From contig JAEOTJ010000429.1 of assembly GCA_016839905.1 (NCBI GenBank), positions 1 to 9,809 on the forward strand: 9,809 nt of DNA. Direction: 5' to 3'. Position numbers and translations under genes: made by a program. This stretch comes from Promethearchaeota archaeon (lineage in GTDB: Archaea; Asgardarchaeota; Lokiarchaeia; Sigynarchaeales; SOKP01). The notes under the pieces are model-generated. The model saw only the letters and a program-made list of their open reading frames with translations, was not told the DNA's origin and ran no database searches. Shown here one piece after another: positions 1 through 6,205 of this stretch. Each line of letters begins with the position of its first letter. Within the stretch, counting starts at the first letter, position 1.

Positions 1-75
1 AAAAAAACAGATAAGGAGATCAAACGGGAGATGATGATGGAACAATATAGAAGAATGCGTTATAAGGAAAAATAA
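1..75 (+). CDS. C-terminal end of an upstream gene (partial)
   Basis: An open frame runs from the first base to a TAA at 73-75 and gives 24 residues, very rich in Lys, Arg, Glu and Met (it ends RRMRYKEK). The next gene begins 14 bases later on the same strand, so the two may be co-transcribed. The fragment is too short to assign a family, and it could be chance open sequence in this A-rich stretch. The main support is the tight spacing to the following ATG. Confidence 0.4.
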   Translation, partial: KKTDKEIKREMMMEQYRRMRYKEK

Positions 76-89
76 AAAAGAATTTGAAT

Positions 90-2036
90 ATGTCAGAATA
101 CGGGAATGAATTTGAAATAGATGATGAAAAGAAAGGTGAAAAGGTCGCAAATGATAACAAATGGGATGTAAGTGAAGAAAAATATGAAGAATTAAATCCT
201 AAGCAACCAGAATATACCAGGGAACATAATACAATTAAAAAGCCACATTTTTTTAATAAGATAGAATTAAACCTACCAGATAAAACTTATGGATGGGATT
301 CCTTAAGAGATCTATTCTATGAAACGTATGACGATAACCCTCCAGAAATAATAAAAAAACTATTAAAATATTCAAAAAAGTTTGTTGAAGAGTATAAAAA
401 GTTAATTACTCCTTTAATAGATAAGGGTATCAATACTTCTGATAAGAAACAGACTTCATTTGGAAACGATTTAGATTTACAAGTTCAATATATTACAAGG
501 GAGAATCTTAAATTCAATTCAATCTTAAAGAACCGATTGAAAAATGGTTTTAGATGGATTATATATAGAATAAAGTCCAATCTCATAGAATATCCAAATA
601 AAGTTTATATTGGTTATTCAAAAAATAACGATAAACGCAGGTTTAAGTATCACCTACTGGTTGCCATTGGTCCTCACGGTCATTGTGAGAAATGTGAATA
701 TGTTAATGTAGTTAAATTACATAAAGTAATAAGAAAAGCGTTAGAAAAGGAAGGTATCAATTGGAAAAAGGAATGGAATTGGTTGGAAAATAATATTGGT
801 CTTAAGGATTATCATCAGAAGATTGATTATTTATTGAATTTGACATTAAACCATATTAAAATAGATACAATTGAGTTACATTCAAATTTTAAAATGATGC
901 AAGAAAGAGAAAAATATCATACACTAAATTATATAAATGAAGATGGAACAATTGGAACAATTAAAAATGGATTAAACGAGATTTCTGGCGGTGGCGGAGG
1001 AGAAGTGACTTATAATTTACCAGTTATTGATATAGTGGCAATGGCTACATTAGGGAAAAGCCTCAAGGGTCTTTGGAAGAAAGTGACTGAACTATATCAT
1101 ATGGATATCGCATATACCACTTTTTCATATAATCTTAGAGAAATATTTGAAAATTTCAGCAGCTTTCAAGAAGAAGTGTTTAAACCTATAGTTGAAAAAT
1201 TAATGAAAGATGAGAGCGATTATAATATATACGAAATCTCTAACGCTATAAATATGGATAGGACTACATTAACTAAATACCTAAGGAGGTGGTATAATGG
1301 TCGCGGATTTAAAACCTTAAAGAGAATGCTTAAAGAAGGTAAAACAAATTGGGAAAATTTTGAATATTTCAATCAATACGAGATATTTAAAAAACAAATT
1401 AAGGAACTAAATCAAGTCCCATTATGGTTAATTAAAAAATGGTTAATAGAAGGAAGAACTGCAATTGAAATTGCTGATGAGTTCAGGATTTATAGAACAA
1501 CAGTTTCGAATTTCATCTTTAAACATCCAGAGTTAGGAAAAAATGTATTATCAAAGCGAGATGTTAAAAATAAATTAAGAAAAGAAATGTTTATTAAATT
1601 ACTCGGAAGATCTTGGAATCCCTATAAAATTATGGAGACAGTGTTTAAAATGAAGCAAGTGAAACTTCGTCAGTTTATCAAAAGGTTATTTCCCACTAGA
1701 GAACTCGAAGATGTATTGAAAGAATATTCTGGTACAGAAAAGCGGTTTTATCGCAAATTTCATAAAATGCTAGGGGTAAATCAAAAAGCAGTTCTAGAAC
1801 TATTAGAAAAAAAAGACTCCTTATTTTTAAAAGATATTAATAAGGGACTAAATAATTTAACAGAGGATATGGTATGGGCAGCAGTAAGAGGTCTCGTTGA
1901 AAAAGAATTTATTAAATATAAACTTGAATTAAATTGGAAAGCAAATAGAAAGACTAAAAAATATTATATTACAGATGCGGGAAGAGAGATCTTAAAAGAC
2001 CATTGGATTAAACCAAAACTTGGATCTAGGGAATGA
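90..2036 (+). CDS. GIY-YIG nuclease-like protein with C-terminal HTH array
   Basis: Predicted DNA endonuclease of the GIY-YIG superfamily fused to several DNA-binding units; 648 residues from ATG 90 (a TTG at 84 would add two). Numbered from ATG 90, the charged N-terminal region (1-150) is unrecognised. The nuclease core lines up with what I recall of phage I-TevI: WIIY (156-159), VYIG (172-175), Arg184, His188, metal-site Glu274 in ERE, and Asn296 in NGLN, followed by a GGGGG turn (300-304). An insert after His188 carries HGHCEKC (196-202), a possible metal site. Helix-turn-helix-like units follow near 311-348, 378-410, 444-478 and 498-535, then a winged-helix-like end (558-635). This order, nuclease then HTH modules, is that of homing endonucleases, but no intron or intein surrounds it. 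It could instead be a domesticated regulator or a defence or selfish nuclease. It follows the upstream fragment by 14 bp and overlaps the end of the convergent GH57 gene by 11 bp. The nuclease fold is well supported; the biological role is unknown. Confidence 0.8.
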   Translation: MSEYGNEFEIDDEKKGEKVANDNKWDVSEEKYEELNPKQPEYTREHNTIKKPHFFNKIELNLPDKTYGWDSLRDLFYETYDDNPPEIIKKLLKYSKKFVEEYKKLITPLIDKGINTSDKKQTSFGNDLDLQVQYITRENLKFNSILKNRLKNGFRWIIYRIKSNLIEYPNKVYIGYSKNNDKRRFKYHLLVAIGPHGHCEKCEYVNVVKLHKVIRKALEKEGINWKKEWNWLENNIGLKDYHQKIDYLLNLTLNHIKIDTIELHSNFKMMQEREKYHTLNYINEDGTIGTIKNGLNEISGGGGGEVTYNLPVIDIVAMATLGKSLKGLWKKVTELYHMDIAYTTFSYNLREIFENFSSFQEEVFKPIVEKLMKDESDYNIYEISNAINMDRTTLTKYLRRWYNGRGFKTLKRMLKEGKTNWENFEYFNQYEIFKKQIKELNQVPLWLIKKWLIEGRTAIEIADEFRIYRTTVSNFIFKHPELGKNVLSKRDVKNKLRKEMFIKLLGRSWNPYKIMETVFKMKQVKLRQFIKRLFPTRELEDVLKEYSGTEKRFYRKFHKMLGVNQKAVLELLEKKDSLFLKDINKGLNNLTEDMVWAAVRGLVEKEFIKYKLELNWKANRKTKKYYITDAGREILKDHWIKPKLGSRE

Positions 2037-2718
2037 ACGGTGTAAGGTTTATATTTTTAAAGATTCCATCATTTTGTTCTAATATTCCTAAAAAATGCCA
2101 CTCGCCCTCGTCAACATGTTGACCGCTTCCATATTTAGAAGCCATATCATATAATCTATTGAAATTCTCATAATGTAAGGCTACACGATTTTCAGCATAA
2201 TCCCTTGCAGACCAGGTTGTTATGAGAAATGGCCAATCGCTACTTTGAAGGAGTAGAGATTCTCTTACCATCTGCTTCAAAATCTTTGTTAAGTTCTCAT
2301 CTTTATCAATTTTCTCTTTAAATCTGGTCAAGATTTCCTCGGTTCTGTTTTCTGCGATGTATATAGAGCGCCAGATCCATATCACCCACTCGTTTAACCA
2401 CACCCAATGACTTGAGCCTTGCCCCCATGAGCCCTCAATGATTTTGACGACTTTATTTGGTGGATTTTGCTCCATATAGAGTTTAGTATTTGTTAATTCA
2501 ACTTCAGGGGCATCCTCCATCCAGCGAAGTACTCTCGCTAACCACCAAGGACCTTCCATCCACCAGTGACCCAATAGTTCGCAATCATAGGGCGCAACAA
2601 CAATACCTTGTCTTCTATTTTTATCTTTAAAACCTCTTAAGATATCCTTAACTAAATTAACATAATGACTAGCATTTTCATCCAATTTATTAGGAACATC
2701 ATCCGGCCAATAGAGCAT
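2026..2718 (-). CDS. C-terminal fragment of GH57 branching enzyme
   Basis: A 230-residue frame from an internal ATG (2716-2718); the same frame stays open back to 2757, just after the in-frame TAA at 2758-2760. It holds the second half of the GH57 branching enzyme: APYDCELLGHWW, where Asp45 is the predicted acid catalyst, then EGSWGQG, WLNEWVIWIW, LLLQSSDWPFLITT and AxDYAENR. The end (DGIFKNINLTPFIP) resembles the normal family terminus, so the 3' end looks complete although it overlaps the convergent nuclease gene by 11 bp. Independent translation from the internal ATG would be needed to make it, and I see no clear ribosome site. Treat it as the 3' part of the interrupted gene. Confidence 0.7.
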   Translation of the reverse strand: MLYWPDDVPNKLDENASHYVNLVKDILRGFKDKNRRQGIVVAPYDCELLGHWWMEGPWWLARVLRWMEDAPEVELTNTKLYMEQNPPNKVVKIIEGSWGQGSSHWVWLNEWVIWIWRSIYIAENRTEEILTRFKEKIDKDENLTKILKQMVRESLLLQSSDWPFLITTWSARDYAENRVALHYENFNRLYDMASKYGSGQHVDEGEWHFLGILEQNDGIFKNINLTPFIP

Positions 2719-2754
2719 TTTTGCCCCTAGGTCGACTTTGGCACCTGTGACTTT

Positions 2755-2784
2755 TTGTTAAGAATGGGAATCCCATTCCAAATT
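2755..2784 (-). other. About 30-nt insertion with in-frame stop and perfect hairpin in GH57 gene
   Basis: This lies between TAT-TGG (YW) and AAA-GTC-ACA-GGT (KVTG) in the coding sense, where related enzymes read YW-R/K-VTG without a break. It adds a TAA at 2758-2760. It contains a perfect inverted repeat, 8-bp arms with one central base (2762-2778), beside a tandem duplication of the 7-mer ATTCCAA (2775-2781 and 2782-2788 on the + strand). The duplication and palindrome suggest slippage or hairpin-templated repair as the origin. Confidence 0.6.
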
Positions 2785-2792
2785 CCAATATC

Positions 2793-3806
2793 TCAGGCCG
2801 CCAGGGTAATGTTTCTTATGAAAGTCAAGATACTCAGCACAACCAGGATAACCGTGTTTTCTAGATAAAGCTCGAAGTGAGCACTATATTCACCAGACCA
2901 TACGACAATCCCGGTCTTCTCATCTCGTGTAAAGAAACCAACTGGAGATGGAGTTGATGGATCAGTAGATACTAAGTAAGCTTCGTATTGAGACTTTTCA
3001 AACGAAGTCGGCATTTCCTCGTATTGAGCAGCGAATTGCTTCCAGAGTTCTGCGAGCAATGGAAATCGTGCAGCATATACTCCTTGCGATTTTCCACCTA
3101 AGAGTAAAGCTGTATCAATAAAGAAATACTTCAATCCATTTTTCGCAAGGAAATATTCTACACCTGGACGATCATATTCCTCTCCAGAAATCGGATTTTT
3201 CCACCTGTATCCTGGGCGATAACCACACTCTGGCAACCATACTCCAGTTGGTGCTCGTCCAAAATGGTGCTTGTAATTATCTACAGCAGTCTTAAATTGA
3301 GCATCAATAGAAGTTTCTTTGGAGAGTAATGGATTATATCCATGAGTGGCACCGCATGTGATTATATCTAAAAGTCCCATATCTTGAAGATTTTTGAATG
3401 CGCCAATGATGTCCTTATTATACCTATGAATAAAATTATCCTTAACACGTTCAAAGAATTCTTGCCACCATTTAGTTAATTTAATTCTTCCTTCTTCAAA
3501 ATGCTTTTCGGTAAAATCTTTTTCATCATGCATAGCTGCTCCAATTTTCTCATCCAAATAACCAATGAATCCATCAATAAAGGAAGGATGGCGCAGCATT
3601 TCACATAACACAGGCGTGAGTCCTATAGTCAGCTTAGGATGGTATCCGTCGTCAATTAATTTATATAATTCCATTAATAGAGGAATATATGTTTCAGCCG
3701 CGGCTTCATTAACCCAACTCGTTCCATGAGGCCATACTCCATGATTTAATACCCAGGGCAAATGAGAATGTAGCACTAATGAAAAAGAGCCTAATTTATC
3801 TGTCAT
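2793..3806 (-). CDS. N-terminal fragment of GH57 branching enzyme
   Basis: A 337-residue reading frame from ATG 3804-3806, genuine GH57 sequence up to about Glu306 (VVWSGE). It carries the metal/substrate region HSHLPW, the tract WVNEAAAETYIPLL typical of branching enzymes, CGATHGY and the nucleophile Glu193. The last 31 residues (from YSAHFELYLENT on) are out of frame with the family: the true reading continues in another frame from position 2856 downwards. On its own this product would lack the acid Asp and the C-terminal helices and should be inactive. It is the 5' part of the broken gene described under 2026-3806. Confidence 0.75.
   Translation of the reverse strand: MTDKLGSFSLVLHSHLPWVLNHGVWPHGTSWVNEAAAETYIPLLMELYKLIDDGYHPKLTIGLTPVLCEMLRHPSFIDGFIGYLDEKIGAAMHDEKDFTEKHFEEGRIKLTKWWQEFFERVKDNFIHRYNKDIIGAFKNLQDMGLLDIITCGATHGYNPLLSKETSIDAQFKTAVDNYKHHFGRAPTGVWLPECGYRPGYRWKNPISGEEYDRPGVEYFLAKNGLKYFFIDTALLLGGKSQGVYAARFPLLAELWKQFAAQYEEMPTSFEKSQYEAYLVSTDPSTPSPVGFFTRDEKTGIVVWSGEYSAHFELYLENTVILVVLSILTFIRNITLAA
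2857..2888 (-). other. 32-nt insertion causing frameshift in GH57 gene
   Basis: In the coding sense these 32 nt lie between GAA (Glu306, end of VVWSGE) and CAC-GGT-TAT-CCT (HGYP). Family members read directly from WS-x-E into GYPG, so the stretch is extra and shifts the frame by two. Within it GCTC (2870-2873) can pair with GAGC (2879-2882) around a five-base loop. The exact edges cannot be fixed by eye; a boundary shifted by a few bases would also restore the frame. Confidence 0.6.
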
Positions 3807-3821
3807 TTTTCAATATTCTTT

Positions 3822-3845
3822 TATTTAATTATATTATTTAATTTA
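3822..3845 (-). promoter_or_regulatory. Probable promoter of the GH57 gene
   Basis: This AT-only tract reads, on the - strand, AAATTAAATAATATAATTAAATAA. It lies about 16-39 bp upstream of ATG 3806, the distance expected for a TATA element with a very short leader. There is no Shine-Dalgarno-like sequence before the ATG. The exact TATA register cannot be fixed because the whole tract is A/T. Confidence 0.35.
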
Positions 3846-3887
3846 ACATAGTTTAAATAACTCTAATATTCTTAAAATCACAGAAAA

Positions 3888-3920
3888 ATATATATACAAG
3901 CTTTAGTATGATATATATAC
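3888..3920 (+). promoter_or_regulatory. Tandem identical TATA boxes upstream of the phosphohexomutase-like gene
   Basis: The 10-mer ATATATATAC occurs twice, at 3888-3897 and 3911-3920, 23 bp apart, roughly two helical turns. The second copy ends 46 bp before ATG 3967, fitting an archaeal TATA box about 25-30 bp before a start site near 3945. The first copy may drive a second start site or bind a second TBP. The 160-bp region is shared with the divergent GH57 gene. Confidence 0.5.
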
Positions 3921-3966
3921 TTTCCATTTTTAATTCAACCACAATTTAATAATTTAATGAAATTCA

Positions 3967-5343
3967 ATGGTAAAAAATTTAAATGAAATGACGAAACATG
4001 GGCGCATAGTAGGTAGAGCTAATTACATATTTACTCCAGAATTAGCTTGTAGAATTGGTTCTATTTATGGTAGTTTCTTAAAAAACAATGAGCTTATGGT
4101 TATGGGCAGAGATTTTCACAATGATAGTCGAATGTTAAAGCGTGCATTTACCTCAGGAATAATGAGCACAGGTGTAAGCCTTTTAAATTTACAAGATTGT
4201 ACTTTTCCCTTAATGCAATTCACGATTAGAAGGTATGGGGCCACAGGAGGCGTATATTTTTCAGGAGGTCATTCATATAGTAAAGATGTAGGAATAAGAT
4301 TGGTAGATGCTGGAGGAATTGAATTATCACCAATTGAAATTCAAAAAATTGTTAATTCTTATAATTCTTATCCAAAACAAGTCAGGAGAGTTCCACCTAA
4401 TGAGGTTGGTGAAATCATACAAATCCCTCAAGCGGAGGATGTTTATGTAAAATCACTACAACAATTTGTTGATAAAAAGAGGATACAAAAAGCAGGTTTA
4501 AAAATTGTTGTTGATTGCTCTTATGGTCCTTCAGGGAAGATAACACCACTTTTACTTAATGATATTGGTGTAGATGTAATTGCCCTAAACACGCATTATC
4601 ATCAAAGGGAAAATGTTCCTGTTCCAAACATATATACAATTAGAAATACGGCAGAAATAATCAAAGCAAGTAAAAGTCAATTAGGAGTTTGTTTTGATGT
4701 TGATGGTTCAAGAATCCTAGTAATTGATGAAAATGGGTTAGAAATAAGTTTTGAAGATTTATTAATGCTTTTTATAATGCATGATGATCGAATTCAAAAA
4801 AATAAATTAAATACAATTATCACTACCCCCTCAATATCTCCAACTGCAAAAGAATTTATAAAGGAATGTGGATTTCCTTTAAAAGAAGTGGAAAATCTAC
4901 CTGGAGAAATATCAAGGCAGATCAGAGAAGAGCGATCTTCCTTTGGTGCTTCAGATACCTTAAAGTTTTATTTTCCTCAATTTACTCCTTTTAGTGATGG
5001 AAATTTCATACTTCTTAAGTTATTAGATATCATGACACGTCAAAATGATTTATTAAGTTCTTTAACAAGAGGTTTTCCTAAAGGAATAAAAGTAAATAGA
5101 TCAATATCAATTTCTCAAGATGTCCTTGATGACTTTCATAATAAATTGAGGAAAAGAATTGTTAAAGAGGGATATAAATACCTTGATATACTTAATGAAT
5201 TAAAAATCATTGATGATGAAGTCAATGTGATTATAAAAGCCGCCCTTAATAGGAATGCCGTTCTTTTATCTGCAGAATCATCGGATAATCAAAAGGCTAA
5301 AGAAATGATCGAAACTCTTGAAAAATTAATTAATGAAATATGA
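3967..5343 (+). CDS. Alpha-D-phosphohexomutase homologue with degenerate active site
   Basis: A 458-residue protein of the phosphomannomutase/phosphoglucomutase superfamily, close to the usual 450-460 residue length, with all four domains recognisable. Domain I has TPELACRIGSIYG and VMGRDFHNDSRMLKRAFTSGIMSTG. Key loops are altered. The phosphoserine loop, normally TASHNP, reads FSGGHSY (98-104), with Gly101 where the phosphorylated Ser should be. The metal loop, normally DGDxDR, reads DVDGSR (244-249), losing the third Asp. The sugar-binding loop, normally GEx(S)GH, reads FGASDTL (326-332). The phosphate loop near 433-441, normally RPSGTEP, reads LSAESSDNQ without the Arg. The fold is therefore kept while phosphotransfer should be lost, suggesting a pseudoenzyme with a binding or regulatory role, or a changed reaction. 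No frameshift is seen. An internal ATG (codon 8) is an alternative start. It is transcribed alone, divergent from the GH57 gene and followed by a T run. Confidence 0.85.
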   Translation: MVKNLNEMTKHGRIVGRANYIFTPELACRIGSIYGSFLKNNELMVMGRDFHNDSRMLKRAFTSGIMSTGVSLLNLQDCTFPLMQFTIRRYGATGGVYFSGGHSYSKDVGIRLVDAGGIELSPIEIQKIVNSYNSYPKQVRRVPPNEVGEIIQIPQAEDVYVKSLQQFVDKKRIQKAGLKIVVDCSYGPSGKITPLLLNDIGVDVIALNTHYHQRENVPVPNIYTIRNTAEIIKASKSQLGVCFDVDGSRILVIDENGLEISFEDLLMLFIMHDDRIQKNKLNTIITTPSISPTAKEFIKECGFPLKEVENLPGEISRQIREERSSFGASDTLKFYFPQFTPFSDGNFILLKLLDIMTRQNDLLSSLTRGFPKGIKVNRSISISQDVLDDFHNKLRKRIVKEGYKYLDILNELKIIDDEVNVIIKAALNRNAVLLSAESSDNQKAKEMIETLEKLINEI

Positions 5344-5367
5344 TTTATAATTTTCAAAGATATTATA

Positions 5368-5374
5368 TTTTTTT
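5368..5374 (+). terminator. T-run terminator after the phosphohexomutase-like gene
   Basis: Seven consecutive T on the + strand, 25 bp after the TGA at 5341-5343, with no strong hairpin before it. This is the usual form of intrinsic terminator in archaea. The adjoining AT-rich stretch (5361-5370) could also serve as TATA element for the next gene, 57 bp downstream. Confidence 0.4.
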
Positions 5375-5426
5375 AAAAAAATGATTAATAATAATAATTA
5401 AATAAAAATTTAAAGATGATATAGAC

Positions 5427-6104
5427 ATGGCAACCTTTGATATTAATTCAATCATAATTTTAGTAACCTTATTTGTCATATTTGGAGTATTTCTAATATT
5501 TGATTTGTTTAAAAGAGAAGAGAAATACATTTCTTTTTTAGCTTATATTGTAGCGGTAATACCAGTGAACTATCTTTGGGCACTATCACCTGCTATTGAT
5601 AATTTTGGGGTTCTTGAAGTATATATAGTACTTATTATTCTATGGATTGTTTGTTTATTACGTGATTTAATTGGTCTTTTAAAGAAAAATAAGGATTTTG
5701 ATGATGTAGTTTTATTTCTTGGGATAGCAATATTAATACAGTTGATAATTTCAGCAATATTGCCTTCGGAACAATTAAATGCGGTACTCCAAGATGATAC
5801 AACAAAATTCTTCTATTTCTATTTACCTGATATCTATAATATTTCTTATAATGAAACTATGGTCTTAGCATTTAGAGCTTCAGCGACGATTTTAGTGTTA
5901 CTAATCATATTACCTTTATTAATAGAGGTTAAGGATCAAGAGTATCCTTTTATAGGATTGATTATTATTATAGCGATTTTTACAATACCTTTCCTTTATT
6001 TATCATATATTTGGCTTGCAGAGGCAATGTTTGTTTTAACATTTCTACTCTCAGTGATTCTTTTCATTATACTATTGATTATTACAAAAAGCGGGAAAGA
6101 ATAA
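5427..6104 (+). CDS. Seven-helix integral membrane protein, unknown function
   Basis: I do not recognise this 225-residue protein. It has seven likely membrane helices, near residues 9-28, 35-54, 62-86, 94-113, 145-167, 174-194 and 199-219. The outside-membrane parts are short: FKREEK after helix 1, LKKNKDFDD after helix 3, and a 30-residue loop between helices 4 and 5 (SEQLNAVLQDDTTKFFYFYLPDIYN). There is no signal peptide beyond helix 1, no cysteine pair and no known catalytic motif. Positive residues after helices 1 and 3 suggest those ends face the cytoplasm. The start ATG 5427 follows an A/T-rich leader; no clear Shine-Dalgarno site is seen. A T-rich terminator follows, so it is probably a single-gene unit beside radA rather than an operon partner. 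Confidence 0.7.
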   Translation: MATFDINSIIILVTLFVIFGVFLIFDLFKREEKYISFLAYIVAVIPVNYLWALSPAIDNFGVLEVYIVLIILWIVCLLRDLIGLLKKNKDFDDVVLFLGIAILIQLIISAILPSEQLNAVLQDDTTKFFYFYLPDIYNISYNETMVLAFRASATILVLLIILPLLIEVKDQEYPFIGLIIIIAIFTIPFLYLSYIWLAEAMFVLTFLLSVILFIILLIITKSGKE

Positions 6105-6115
6105 CTTCAATATTA

Positions 6116-6141
6116 TTTTTTTTTATTATTTTTATTTTTTT
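6116..6141 (+). terminator. Multiple T-run terminator
   Basis: Three T runs of 9 (6116-6124), 5 (6129-6133) and 7 (6135-6141) begin 12 bp after the membrane protein gene. This is a strong archaeal-type oligo(T) terminator and separates that gene from the radA promoter just downstream. Confidence 0.6.
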
Positions 6142-6163
6142 GTTAGTAATTTTAAATATTAGA

Positions 6164-6196
6164 GTATATATTAAAAACAGAATTAATTTTAAAGGA
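6164..6196 (+). promoter_or_regulatory. radA promoter and Shine-Dalgarno site
   Basis: A TATA element GTATATATTA lies at 6164-6173, 33-42 bp before the radA ATG at 6206. AAGGA at 6192-6196 is a Shine-Dalgarno-like site nine bases before the same ATG. Both support 6206 as the start, rather than the upstream in-frame ATG at 6011, which would lie inside the membrane protein gene and run through the terminator. Confidence 0.55.
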
Positions 6197-6205
6197 AAAT
6201 TAATA

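Larger units (their letters stand above)
2026..3806 (-). pseudogene. GH57 1,4-alpha-glucan branching enzyme, interrupted by two short insertions
   Basis: Glycoside hydrolase family 57 enzyme of the branching-enzyme type (TK1436/Rv3031-like), which makes alpha-1,6 branches in glycogen-like glucan in the cytoplasm. The N-terminal piece has HSHLPW (13-18), CGATHGY (151-157) and WLPECGYRP with predicted nucleophile Glu193. The C-terminal piece has PYDCELLGHWW with the predicted acid Asp, then EGSWGQG and SDWPFLITT. Between them the frame breaks twice. After WSGE an extra 32 nt (2857-2888) shifts the frame before HGYPG. After LRYW about 30 nt (2755-2784) bring in a TAA at 2758-2760. Deleting both gives 1719 nt, exactly 573 codons, with the expected run WSGE-HGYPG, YLDFHKKHYPGGLRYW, then VTGAKVDLGAK. 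All catalytic motifs survive, so the damage is recent, is removed from the RNA, or is an assembly error. A TATA-like AT-rich stretch lies just upstream of ATG 3806. Confidence 0.8.

Noticed and set aside
982..1006. GGGGG turn in the nuclease as a low-complexity linker
   Set aside because: It directly follows NGLN and matches the Gly-rich end typical of GIY-YIG domains, so it belongs to the fold and is not a random linker.
2857..2888. Classical archaeal bulge-helix-bulge intron in the GH57 gene
   Set aside because: Only short pairings (GTG with CAC, GCTC with GAGC) could be found; the paired three-base bulges around a four-bp helix are not evident, so splicing is not claimed as a feature.
6011..6205. 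65-residue N-terminal extension of RadA in the same frame
   Set aside because: It overlaps the membrane protein gene, crosses a strong T-run terminator and the radA TATA box, and has no counterpart in the RadA family. The Shine-Dalgarno site supports 6206.
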